From Calliopum simillimum (Eukaryota > Arthropoda > Insecta > Diptera > Lauxaniidae): a stretch of DNA of 64,000 bases. The notes below the pieces were generated by a model. The model searched no databases. It had not been told where the DNA came from and worked only from the letters and a program-made list of their open reading frames with translations. The DNA is taken from positions 116,450,897 through 116,514,896 of the forward strand of contig OX638370.1 of NCBI GenBank assembly GCA_951812925.1, written 5' to 3'. Position 1 is the first letter of the stretch. Each line of letters starts with the position of its first letter. Made by a program: the position numbers and the translations under genes. Positions 43,383-54,504 of this stretch are shown here, piece after piece.

Positions 43383-44369
43383 TTAGGGCGCGATCAGACT
43401 AGCCGCTATGAGCAAAGTTGCGCTCAAAGCAATGCTTCAGCTTTAACACAGTCTAGAACGATTTTATATTTAAAAATGGAAACATGATAGTCTATTGATT
43501 AGGTCATTTCAAAAGAAAATAAGACGTTCACGGGTTTTTATTATAGAAATCAGTCAATTGGTGATTGAAGATGAGAAAACCGCGGAGTACTATTATATTA
43601 GAGAGTGGAAATCGGGGGAAAACGGGAAAAATGCACCCTTTACAGTTTTTTCAAAATATCTTGCGAATGAAGCAAATCTTCGATGATTTATCAGCAAATT
43701 TTTTGTAGAGAATTAAATTTTCCATTCAAATAGCTTATTCAAAAAATTTATTGTAAAAAAAATTTCTTATACCAAAAAAGAAAAAAAATCGCGAAAAAAA
43801 ACGAATTCTTGTGTTATTTTTCTCTTTTGCCTATAATTTTTTTAGGGTCAGAGATAGGTAAAAATAATGCATCACGTTAAAAAAAAGTAAACAAAATTTA
43901 TTTTAGAATGGTTTACTTAGAAATTTCTGATGTCAAAAATTGACCTAAATATGGCCACTCAAACATAGAAATTTTGTTTATGCGGTCGGAAAAACGGTTT
44001 TTATTCAAAACCATTGCTTTTTACGAAAATAGTGCCTAAAGCAAAAAATGCTTAGAATCGTTATATATGATTTTTTGATAATTTTCGGGGACATTTTATA
44101 ATTTTTCAAAACTTGGTAAAAAAAAAGTTCCAAAAAATTCTGAAAAAAATATCCCACGTATTTCTTGGATGATTTTGAAATAAGTGCCTCGAAAACCTCG
44201 TAAATTTCGTATGAATTTTTACAAATAATACTAGCTTACGAGGTTTTCCAGGCACTTAGCGTATTCGCAAAATCGCTTCTCGCTTTGCTCTGTGTCCGGA
44301 ACTTGATCCTCGCAACTCTTTTGTTTGAGCGCAACATTGCTCATAGCGAGAAGTCTGATCATAGCCTTA
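43383..44369. mobile_element. Inverted-repeat element flanked by TTA (PIF/Harbinger-like MITE?)
   Basis: Body 43386-44366. The left end GGGCGCGATCAGACT, then CGCTATGAGCAAAGTTGCGC, is matched in reverse complement by GCGCAACATTGCTCATAGCG and AGTCTGATCATAGCC at the right end. TTA lies immediately outside both ends (43383-43385 and 44367-44369). Three-base TWA duplications and G-rich ends are typical of PIF/Harbinger elements. The interior (about 980 bp) has one 63-codon frame at 43495-43686 with no recognisable transposase motif, and the palindrome at 44171-44275. Confidence 0.55.
44171..44275. repeat. Palindromic element, copy 3 (diverged)
   Basis: GATTTTGAAATAAGTGCCTC and GAAAACCTCGTAA on the left are mirrored by TTACGAGGTTTTCCAGGCAC and GCAAAATC on the right. 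Same family as 13293-13414 and 19364-19496. Confidence 0.65.
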
Positions 44370-45016
44370 TACTGCAGTATGTTAAGAAATAATTCCTTGT
44401 ACCTTCGTTTTTTTTTTTTTTTTCTTTTTTTTTTTTTGATAATAGTTTTGGCGGTCCTCCGTATAAAATAGTGGCAATTCTAACCACCGAATGACTCAAT
44501 TCAAAACCGCCTCCCAACCACTAAAGAATATCCCACACCCTTTCTTCGATTATAGTAAATTCTTCAATTAAACAGGCACAAAAAGAAAAAAAGAAGTGAA
44601 ATGACCATTTTATTTCTTATAAGTAGTCTTATGTACTTTTCGATGCTGAATCCTAATGCATACTAAGAATTGTCAATATATTTGCAGGATTTTGAAATAT
44701 CCTTGCTTGAAGTTGGAGAAAAAGGGGAAAATAATTTTTTTTAGTAGCACCAAATAGCCACACTCTTCCTTATTCAAATATATCTTAGACCTTTTTACAT
44801 AGAACTCTTACTTTCCGGGTTATGATCCACTGAAGAGAAGTAATTTCAGACCCCATGCATAGTACAATTTTCTCATATTTTGAGTGTTTTAGGGAGGAAA
44901 GAATTCAAGCTTAATCGATCGAAAGTAATTTGAAGGTTTATTCGGTACTGTAGACGAACAAAACAAAAGAATTTCGAAGCAAAATGCTGAGGATTAAGTA
45001 TTTAATATCTGCTTTT
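44370..45016. other. Intergenic
   Basis: Two T-runs near 44410-44440; nothing else recognised. Confidence 0.3.
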
Positions 45017-46130
45017 TAGCCCAGGAAAATAAGACGAAAAAAGAGCTTCTGTGCGAAAAAATTCCCAGTGGAATTGTCTTCATTTATGCATGATACACAA
45101 ACTGTGAAAAGTCCATTTCAAAGTCGTGTGCGCATAAAAAGTTATTAAGGCTCAAAGGTTTCTAAAATCAGTTTTTTGCAAATATCTCGCTAATGCTAAC
45201 TTTTACAGAAAAATGTTGGTCTCCAATTTTGTAGCACAGGAAATTTCCTACAAAAGTACGTTAAAAGTATTTGCGTACGACTTCTAGTTTAGAAGATCAC
45301 CCAATTTAAAAAGTTGTTAACAGTTATGATATGAAATACTACCTATGAGTTCATATTAAAATATCTTACTTTTTAAATTGCAATAACTCTTCAATGAGAA
45401 GTTGTACAAACAAAATTAAAATGCCGTTTGAAAGATAATTCAATTTTCTATATACCGTACAAAATTTTTTTTTCGAACGGCTCATGACCTTAAAAATATT
45501 CTTGAATAACCGTTAAGGCTTCGAAATTACTGGTTTTTTAAGTATATCTGCGAATTGGTAAGTACTACGATAAAAAGTAATGGGACCAAATTTGTAGAGA
45601 ATTATAAGATCTACAAAATATAAGCAATATGTGTACACATAGAAGTAACCGTATAGAAGATATTCAATAGAAACCGGTTTTTTGGCATCTTAAGGGTTTT
45701 TTTGGAATATCTTCTAAACGGTTACTTCTATGTGTACACATATCACTTATTTTTTGTAGATCTTGTAGTTTTCTACAAATTTGGTCCCATTACTTTTTAT
45801 CGTAGTACCTACCAATTCGCAGATATCCTTAAAAAACCAATAATTTCGAAGCATTAACGGCTATTCAAGAATATTTTTAAGGTCATGAGCCGTAGGAAAT
45901 TTCCTGTGCTACAAAATTGGAGACCAACATTTTTCTGTAAAAGTTAGCATTAGCGAGATATTTGCAAAAAACTGATTTTAGCGAACTTTGAGCCTTAATA
46001 ACTTTTTATGCGCACACGACTTTGAAATGGACTTTTCACAGTTTGTGTATCATGCATAAATAAAAACAATTCCGGTGAAAAATTTCCACTGGGAATTTTT
46101 TCGCAGAAAATGTCTTATTTTCCTGGGCTA
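45017..46130. mobile_element. 1.1-kb foldback element, arms unequal
   Basis: The ends TAGCCCAGGAAAATAAGAC and GTCTTATTTTCCTGGGCTA (with one or two differences) are inverted. The arms correspond through ACACAAACTGTGAAAAGTCC, GTGCGCATAAAAAGTTATTA, GTTGGTCTCCAATTTTGTAG, AAAAAGTAATGGGACC and GTGTACACATAGAAGTAACC. The left arm carries about 200 bp (roughly 45265-45475) that the right arm lacks, at the junction TACGGCTCATGACC, so one arm was deleted or the other gained sequence. TA lies at both edges. The centre (about 45668-45707) includes AACCGGTT. No coding frame. Confidence 0.85.
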
Positions 46131-47828
46131 TTTTCCGTATGTTGTAGGAGTTTTATGTAGATATATATTGAAAATTCATCATGTGTCTTTTGATTTTCTT
46201 ATTTTCCTTACTACTTATCTCAAGCGAATCTTTATCACTCCTACGAAGGTCAATGTCATAGAAACAAAGCACAATCTGTCAGTTTATATCACTCAGATCT
46301 GTTAAGGGCCACTTGAGAATAAGCACTCAACAGACAAATAAATTCTTACCCATCAAACTCAATGTCCGTCCATTCGCAACGTCATCTCACCAGCAGCACA
46401 AAGCAACAAATGCTAGAAATTTATAACAGACGTTGTTTGCATACAATTAAAATATCGATCAAATTTAATGCAAGCCCATTAGCCTCAATCTGGCCTAAAG
46501 TGTGGCCAAAAATAAACAATCAAAAAAAACTTAAATTCTACAAAGACTCATAGTAGGTACTTTTAATCAGATGAACTCGCGATCATTGCTATAATTTTTC
46601 TCTTGGCAAATAATCAATTTCAATCAAACTGCATGGAGCAAAACCAGCAAAGAGTCTGGAAATACTAAGCGATATAGCTACCTACCCCCAAGGCGCACGC
46701 TAGCCAATCTTGCAATACAACGTAGATAATTTCATTTTCTATTTGAGCAGAGCAGAAATGTGAATGATCCTCCAAACGTACTGTAAGAAAAAAAAAAAAC
46801 GATCGGTTGAACAACAAGATTGAAGTGTTTTTGGCAGCTCAGCAGGCATTATTTCAGTGGGTTTCATGGCTTCTTATCGTTTAAAGATTTTCTTCGCTTT
46901 TTTTTTTGTGTTTTTGTGGAAAACTTAAGTCAAACCATGTCAGCGACGGTGTTAGAAAAGACGTCAGCGCGGCAGTAAATATTGCATGTGATCAGTGATC
47001 ACTACTGGCAGCAATGTGGTACCTGGACTTTTGTTCAAGTGTTTTTTTTTTTTTTTTCCACCGCCTTTTTGTGTTTAAGTGTAACTTCATTTTTGTTGAT
47101 TTTAATTTTTTGTTATGAAAAGCGCGGTGCGCACACGCGATCACCGATCAGTCACAATGTTCTTCGCTGTTCCACATCTGTTTATGGGCTCTGCGTGTCA
47201 TGGAACCAATATGAAAAATGTGACTTATTATGTACTAAGTTTAAAGTTGCTTAACTTTATCGACACTATTTTGGCTTTTGCATTTTCTGGGTTGTTGAGT
47301 TGAATGATGTTTATGCTGTATAGCCTTTAGGGCACAAGTTAGTTCATATAAAAACCATTGACTTTATTTATTTTAGTTCAATATTTAGCATGCTTAACCT
47401 ACAAATTACCCGTAAAATTTAAAATAGAGTCCTGTTTGTGTGTTAAGCATAAATTTGTAATATGTTGTTTAAAATTTTAATCTTCAAATTAATCTGCTCG
47501 ATCTTTAGAGTTCGATCTACGATCATCATTATTGAAATGCATTAACCCAATATAATCAAGCTTTGTGTGAAAAAGACCCATAAAACCAGGATATTATGGG
47601 TTAGGCTGTTTTAGAAAATTTATCACTGCGTGATTTCATAGCGACCTTAGAACAGCAAGTTTTATCCAAAATGGAGATACAGAGTTTTACATTATGGTGA
47701 AATTTCGAAAATAGTCTTTTTTTTTGGGTATTTTAGAGCTATAAAGCTGCTTAATGACGCATCTTTAGAAAATCGCATGGTCTTGATTCTCTACACATTA
47801 AATGATATTAATAATGCCATATTAGACC
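46131..47828. other. Intergenic; G/C-richer patch near 46930-47200
   Basis: No exon could be supported. The patch with GACGTCAGCGCGGCAG and GAAAAGCGCGGTGCGCACAC stands out from the A+T-rich surroundings. It might be a promoter or 5' untranslated exon of a gene outside the window, but I see no proof. Confidence 0.25.
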
Positions 47829-48070
47829 TCATTCATTATCAGAATCATGGGAGGGAAAAAATGCAAAATTGGTGGTGTTTGGTTCGGGATCAAAATTTAC
47901 AGTTTTCACGGGTATACCTTTGATAAGACTCCGCTTCGGCTGCTGCTGCTGCGATGATTGTTGAGACGCTCTAAGTCCGCTGGGCATACACACGATGGCG
48001 ATATAAAGTCTCTGGTGATGACCATGAGTCTGTTCCTCAGACAATGAGTCGCTGTGGAAGACATGGAGTC
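47826..48070 (-). CDS. Possible coding exon, Gln-rich (unidentified)
   Basis: On the minus strand an open frame reads from about 48070 through SLSEEQTHGHHQRLY, a Q-rich stretch (QQSSQQQQ) and KRSLIKGIPVKTVNFDPE to a TGA at 47829-47831, ending in SHDSDNE. Composition is coding-like: balanced third positions, charged and polar residues and more G+C than its surroundings. It has no in-frame ATG near its start apart from an internal Met, so it would have to be a terminal exon of a longer gene. No domain recognised. Could also be a chance frame. Confidence 0.25.
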
Positions 48071-48199
48071 ACTTTGGAAGTCGCCTTTTATGAGCTGGAA
48101 TCGTTGCTGTTGGCGACGTTGACACTTCGAAGGGAAACGATGAGTTGACTTTGCTTATTTGTGAGCCATTAAGAAATTTGCATAAAAAGGACACTTTGC

Positions 48200-48520
48200 T
48201 TTCAGTAAACTTTGCTTTTATTGAAAAAAAAACTTTATAAAATTAAAAATTAATAAGAAAATTTACAAATAAAAAGAGCTGCAGTTGTTTGCTGCGTGGT
48301 AGATGTTCAACGAGTGTAGAATTTTCTCAACTGGAACTTTAGACTTCAAGTTGAGAATTGTTCTAAGCAATTGTCAGCAATTGACGGCAACACTCGTCCG
48401 TGCTAAAAGGTACATACATATTTATTCAAAGCTTTGACAGCAGACTGTAACGAGTAGTTACAGATCTTGCGGCTGGACAGTGTTGCCGAACGTCAAAGAA
48501 TTACACTGAAGTTTGGGAGT
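48200..48520. other. Intergenic
   Basis: No exon recognised. Confidence 0.3.
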
Positions 48521-48524
48521 TAAA

Positions 48525-48548
48525 GTTTACGTGTTTCCCCACGTAAAC
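48525..48548. repeat. Short perfect hairpin
   Basis: GTTTACGTG and CACGTAAAC form a perfect 9-bp stem around a 6-base loop (TTTCCC). Confidence 0.6.
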
Positions 48549-48729
48549 AGGGTCTTTGCTTACTCTAGGAGTTTCAAGAGCAAAAATACACACCTGATTT
48601 TTAAGTCGGCGACTTTTACAAATGTTGACTACATTCAACTTATCACAAGCACAAAATTGACGTTTCCAAATATTGTAGTTTCATCGACTCTACCGCCGAC
48701 GAATCCAGCGCGCTTTGCATAATCAACAA

Positions 48730-50091
48730 TGAAAAGCCAAATCAATCAACAACAGCTAACGGCGCGTGATGTTGAAGGTGCGATTTGACTGTTGTTGCTG
48801 GCACGGAAATCATCGCAAAATTATACCAAATCATGAACGTTGGTGATGGTTGATGATGAAGATATTGGAGGTGGTGGGTGGTTTGCTACTAAAACTGTTA
48901 TGAGATTAGAAATTGGTGGGTGTTTTTGAGTTAATGGAGCAACAGCAGCAGCAGTCAAAAGTCATAATATTTTTATAGGAGTGGGAAATGCAGCAGCAAT
49001 TTTAATGGGAAACAAAATGCGAAGAAAATACAATTCAATATATATTCAATTCAAAAAATAACAACTGATTGAAAATTTAAAATTTCACCATAGAAAAATA
49101 AATCTCAGCATATCAGTTACAACATTCGAATATCAATTTAAATTCCATTTGCTTTTTATGTCTTGAGCGCTAAATTCGTTTGGTTCAATAAAATTAACAA
49201 ATTAAAATATATCACTGAAAATGCAGCTACATTTTTTGAGCTTAAATTTACATGAAAAACTTATAAAATTTGACCTTTTCTGAAACTTCTTTAACTTTAA
49301 TTTCCCAAATCAAAACTCAATAATGATATTTATGTGGCATATCTAATCTTGAAGTGTTTTTAATTACACTTTTAAAAACAACTTTGAAAAACTAGATAGA
49401 AATTTGCATAATTTTTCAATAAACTCCAATGCATTTTATTATTAAAAAAAAAATCAATTTGTTATGTCTTGATTCTTACCACCGATAGATAACAGGTTAC
49501 AGATTTTTACATTTAAAGCACCCTATATGGAATTTGAAGAAGCCTTTCTAATTGAAAATGCGTGTTTCACCTTGTTTTTGAGATAAACTAATCGATATTT
49601 GCAGGTCATTTAAATGAAGATTAGTTAGTTCTTTAGATGGTGATGCTTTTAAAGATCACAACTCGATAAGAGTGACAGCGTATATTTTTATTAAAAAAAT
49701 TATTATCAGTAGAGTTATTGATATTATATCAATATCATTAAGATAATAGAGATTATAAAGTTGTTTTAGTTTTAGAAATTCAAGTTCTCATGGGCGTATC
49801 TTTTAAGGTAACGCCGCATTGTACTTTTCAATGACATTTTAATTTTCAATTATGAGCTTTGTTTAGATATTGTTTGATTTTTTAAAGTTTTCAGAAAAAA
49901 CAAACTTTGTCAAAAAATTTGTGTTACATTTCGTTCTATATTTTCTAAGAAGTTTTTCTGATATTTTTGTAAGCGCATTTTTAAGTTCATTAAGCCACTA
50001 GCATTTCCCGGTGTGTGTTGCTACACTTTCCAAAGAATGAGAATTGTTTCAATGCAATTTATTAATATTGATATTTTCAGATACATAATAC
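48730..50091. other. Intergenic
   Basis: A short CAG run (AACAGCAGCAGCAG, near 48940) and A/T-rich sequence; nothing else recognised. Confidence 0.3.
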
Positions 50092-50740
50092 ATTTTTTTT
50101 TTTGTTTTTGGAAATACGAAAAAACAAAAAAAAAATTTTGGTTTCGACATCCATGCGGGTGAAAAAAATTTGTTTTGCACTAGAAAGTCGAAAAAAGTCA
50201 TAAAAAAAGGAAAAAAAACATTTTTTTTAATTTTTGGTTCCATCGTCCAAGGAGGCACCCTTGGGTGAAAAAAATTTATTTCCACTAAAATGTCGTAAAA
50301 ATTCATGAAACGCGTTGCAAACACGAAAAAAACAAAAAAAAAAAAAAAATTTATTTTTGGTTCCGATATCCAAGGAGGGACCCTTGGTTGAAAAAAATTT
50401 ATTTCCACTAAAATTCGTAAAAAGTCATGAAACACGTAGAAAACACGAAAAAAAGGAAAAAAAAATTTTTAAATTTTTGGTTCGGACATCCAAGGGGAGA
50501 CACGGGTGAAGAAATTAATTTCCACTAAATTGTCGTAAAAAGACATGAAACGCATAGAAAATATAAAAAAAAAAAAAAAAAAAAATTTTTATTTTTTGGC
50601 TCCGACATCCAAGGGGGGACTCTTGGGTGAAAAAAAAGCGCCGTTTCCGAAGATCTACATATATAAATTTTTACGGTGATTGAACCAGCCGCTTAGGAGT
50701 CTATATGGAACATACAGACGTACAAATAATATTCGCTTCT
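50092..50740 (+). repeat. ~120-bp tandem array, five units plus conserved tail
   Basis: Units start at GGTTTCGACATCCATG (50141), GGTTCCATCGTCCAAGG (50238), GGTTCCGATATCCAAGG (50358), GGTTCGGACATCCAAGG (50480) and GGCTCCGACATCCAAGG (50598). Each continues GGTGAAAAAAATTTATTTCC, ACTAAAATGTCGTAAAAA and CATGAAACGCGT. The tail at 50640-50740 (TATAAATTTTTACGGTGATT, CAGCCGCTTAGG, ATTCGCTT) matches the tail at 22590-22700, so array plus tail is one dispersed element. Confidence 0.8.
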
Positions 50741-51121
50741 AAATATATACGAGTACATCGATTATGTCGATGTTGCATCGATTTGCCGAACATAATTGGA
50801 ACCTTCTTTATGATTCTAGTGACAATCAACTTTAATTTACTTTGCATTTAACCGTATAAAGTTCCATTCCAAGACCTTGAATAAACTACTTTCTAATTTC
50901 TGCAGCAGTTTTAATTTTTCAATCCATGCATTTTAATACCCAAACTGCTGAAGCAATAGTCCTTTTGGCGGCTATCAAACTACCCATAAAAACATTAAAT
51001 TTCAAAACACCGCCACACAGTGGTATTTTTGGGGGAAAAAAAGTCGAAAAAAAATACCTTGAAAAAAAAGACTCAGTAACTGAAGTATAAGAAATTACAT
51101 GCTTATCTATAGAGCTGAAAG

Positions 51122-51345
51122 ACAAAATGTGACCCCTTTAAGTGACTGTTTTGGATCCATTTTTGGAAAAAATTTTATTGCACCAATCGCACCAATAATA
51201 GATTTTGGACATGACCTGAAAAGTCCCCGACCTCTCTAAGTGACCGTTTTGGGACCATTTTTGTCAAAAAGTTTAATAGCATTTGGCTCATTTTTTTGAA
51301 GTAAAAATTTGACTTTTTAGAAAAAGTGTTAAGAGCACCCTCTTA
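51122..51345. repeat. ~115-bp tandem duplication
   Basis: AAGTGACTGTTTTGGATCC (51140) and AAGTGACCGTTTTGGGACC (51239) begin two similar units, each with ATTTTTG..AAAAAGTTT/TTT and CATTTGG/CAATCGC. Confidence 0.55.
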
Positions 51346-51359
51346 GTGAAACATTTCTC

Positions 51360-51432
51360 TATAAAACACCATCATTACATTTTTTAAATTTAGTGGTCGA
51401 AAAATTGCTTTTATTCCGCCAAAAAACCACCG
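51360..51432 (+). repeat. Dispersed repeat, inverted partner at 60970-61035
   Basis: TTAGTGGTCGAAAAATTGCT and TATTCCGCCAAAAAACCAC match the reverse complement of 60970-61020 (GTGGTTTTTTGGCGGAAGAA and AGCATTTTTTCGACAACTAA). Confidence 0.6.
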
Positions 51433-52357
51433 CAGCGCCATTACAACTGCAATACACTAAATGATTTACCTTACAATGTAATGCATTGTAATGATGAACA
51501 GCATCCGCTCTTTTATACACAAGATCATCATCATTTCCTTCTATATATATTCAATATAATAATGCAATAGCAACACCGTAAAAGAGTAATAATAATAAAA
51601 TATCGATTATTAATAAGCGAACACCGAAAGTTGGACAAAACAACCATCTGGCCAGAGGTATTGATTGAGCCAGTTTCTTTCATGTTGTTACAAGATTTTT
51701 TGTTGTTAGCGCTCCCTTTGAAGATTTACGGTAACTTTATTCAAATAGATTACATTGGCATTGTTGTTGTTGGATGATTTTCTTTCCAACTTTAAAACGG
51801 AAATTATACTTTATGTTTATATCTATTGGTTGTTGTTTTTGTATGTAATTATTAGGTATGTATGCCCAAGAAAACATGACCGACGAGACAGCTGTATTAA
51901 AAGGCACCGACAAGATGATCATCAAAATAACAAAACCATGAAAAAAAAATGGAAAAAATGTTAACGCCTCAAAGGGTATATATTAATAGCACCGATGTAA
52001 TGTAATTGTAAAATATTTTTGGTATGATAATGGTTAGAAGATCGGGAAGAGATAAAGTAAAAATATTTAATTGTGTTAGATATAAAATCGCTAAATAAAG
52101 GAATAAGATTGAATGGAAATATGAAATAAATAAGCTCACACGATTTCGAAAACTTCATTCTTTTACTTTAAAACCAAGTTTAAATTATATTGATATCTTT
52201 TTTCATCTTCGAATGATTTGAACCTAAAAAGGCGAAAAAAAAACGGTTTTTCAATATTTCAGTTTACGAGATTGCGATATTTACTTAACCGGATTTTTGG
52301 TGAAAAAGACCTGTACTTTAAGCTGCCTTATCGGTTTTAATCGCTATGAATTTCCTT
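51433..52357. other. Intergenic
   Basis: No exon recognised. Confidence 0.3.
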
Positions 52358-53259
52358 GTTCTATATGGGTGATTTTCAGATAACTGTACTTTTTGTGTCC
52401 TCTGGCGATTTCACCTATACAGTAGGCTTTTTTTCACAAAAATGACGCTATAAGTTAGAAACTATGTTTTTCTAATACTCGTAGAGCGAATCAATTTTAC
52501 CACCAAATAATTATTGGTCTACTGTAAAAGTTTGCAAATATACCCCAAATGTCACAAACGTGGCATGTCCTACCCCTACTTTTTATACACAAAACGATGA
52601 AAAACGATGAAAAACGACCAAAAAACGTAAATGGAACAGAAAACAAGTTACTACACATATTAAGTAAATACTTAAGGCTACAATATTCTGAGCTCATCTG
52701 CAGTTTTAAATAATTTTTAGAGGGCACAATTTCGAATTGAAAACTGTCCCTTAGTTTTGGAAAAAAAAAATTTCTTCAAAGCATTATTCTACTACTGCAT
52801 GGTACTGCTGTTTCAGTCAATAGATTGCGATACATATGCATTAATTCTGATCACTATCTATCAACCAAAGGTCATCATGTTCAGACGCGTCCAAAAAGAA
52901 ATCTGTTTGCGTTTTATATGGCAGTTTATAAACAAAAACAGTTTTTTTTTTAAAATTATGGTCACAAACGTGGCACTCGGCATTCCCAGGTAGTACATTT
53001 TATTTTATGCATGAAACAATTTTTTTGTAGGATTTGCATATATGACCCCAAATTCTTTCGGAAAAATCGTGAACTCAAAAGCGTGCTTTACAATGAGCGA
53101 TAAACTACAAAAATATCACAAACGTGGCGCATCAAAAATGTCACAAACATGGCACTTTTTATCAGTCTGCAAAAAACATATTTCGATATAAAGTTTGAGT
53201 ATACAGATGTTTATTTGAAGGCTATTAATTATGTTTTTAATACAAAAATTTTTCTAAAC

Positions 53260-54029
53260 CATCAGAATCCTGAGTTATCCTTGCTCAAAAGTGAAAAAAT
53301 CACTGTTTTGACATCTACTTAAAGCTTTAAAACAAAAACAACAACAAGTAAAATTAATTTTTGTCAATGGATTCAGACAGCCAAATTTATGGTCAACAAG
53401 ACATAATTTACCGTTTTTCAATTGGATTCCCAGCTTCCGAGTTATAAGCGTTTAAAGTAAGGACATCTTTCGATAATATACAAAGGATTTTTCGAGACCG
53501 AAAAGCTACAAAAAATCAAGTTTTATTATTTTTATCAATAACACATTTAATTACAAAAACTTCGTGACCTTGCAGACCATAATCGCATGAAAAATGACAG
53601 TTCTATGCTAGATTTAGTGAATGACCCTACTAAACTATTGCTTTGCAAATTAACAGAATCAAAATTTTATCTGTTCATTCACTAAATCTACAATAGAGCC
53701 TTATTTTTTCATCCGATTTTAGTCTGCAAGGGCTTAAAATTTTTGTGATAAATTATATTTTTGATAAAAGTAATAAAACTAACTATTTTTATTAATTTTT
53801 CGGTCCAGAAAATCCTTTGTGTGTTATTGAAAGGTATCCTTTTTTTAAAGGCTTATAACTCGGAAACTAGAAATCCAAGTGAAAAACGGTAAATTATGTC
53901 TTGTTGATAATAAATTCGGCTGTCTAAATCCATTGACAAAAATTAATTTTATTTGTTGCTGTTTTTGTTAAGTAGATGTTAAAACTGTGGTTTTTCACTT
54001 TTGAGTAAGGATAACTAAGGATACTGATG
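53260..54029. repeat. Foldback, ~385-bp arms
   Basis: CATCAGAATCCTGAGTTATC with CTTGCTCAAAAGTGAAAAA on the left is mirrored by TTTTTCACTTTTGAGTAAGG and ATAACTAAGGATACTGATG on the right. AATTAATTTTTGTCAATGGA, CAAGACATAATTTACCG, ACAAAGGATTTT and TTAGTGAATGA are each mirrored too, up to a centre near 53645. No coding frame. Confidence 0.85.
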
Positions 54030-54202
54030 TAATAGAAAAAAATCAAGATCAGATTCGTAATTAGGAGATCCTAATCCACCATAAACGGCTATAAAAGCAG
54101 AGGACAGGAAACCATAGTTGATCTTTAGGGCGGTAGGGTATAAAAAAAATGGACCACTGGAGACATGACACTGTTGCAAAATTAATCTTGAAGTGTAAAT
54201 TT

Positions 54203-54377
54203 TATTGAAATTAGTTAAAATTATAACCTGCTACTGATTTCTACTTGTATAGTATTTTATGTATTCAACTTGTATTGTTTTATTGTTTTCTGTCATATAG
54301 AAAATTTTCATTCAATTTTTAATTCTTCTCTGGAATAAACGTTTTTCTTTTCTAATAAAACTATTAGTTTTTCATTA
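54203..54377 (+). repeat. 5' LTR
   Basis: 175 bp; contains AATAAA near 54334 (GGAATAAACG) and TATA-like TATAGTATTTTATG near 54247. Confidence 0.92.
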
Positions 54378-54391
54378 GGTTATGAGCCCAG
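54378..54391 (+). promoter_or_regulatory. Primer-binding site (initiator tRNA-Met half)
   Basis: GGTTATGAGCCCAG, directly after the 5' LTR; matches the copia-type internal tRNA primer site with G to A at one position (from memory of the fly tRNA). Confidence 0.75.
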
Positions 54392-54504
54392 ACTTCAATC
54401 TGCTCAATTATTAAAAAAGGCCATCACGTATTAGAAGAAAAATCTAAGAACTTATTCAAGAAGAATAAATCTTGTTTCAGCTTCAGTTCAGTTTAAAAAA
54501 AAAA

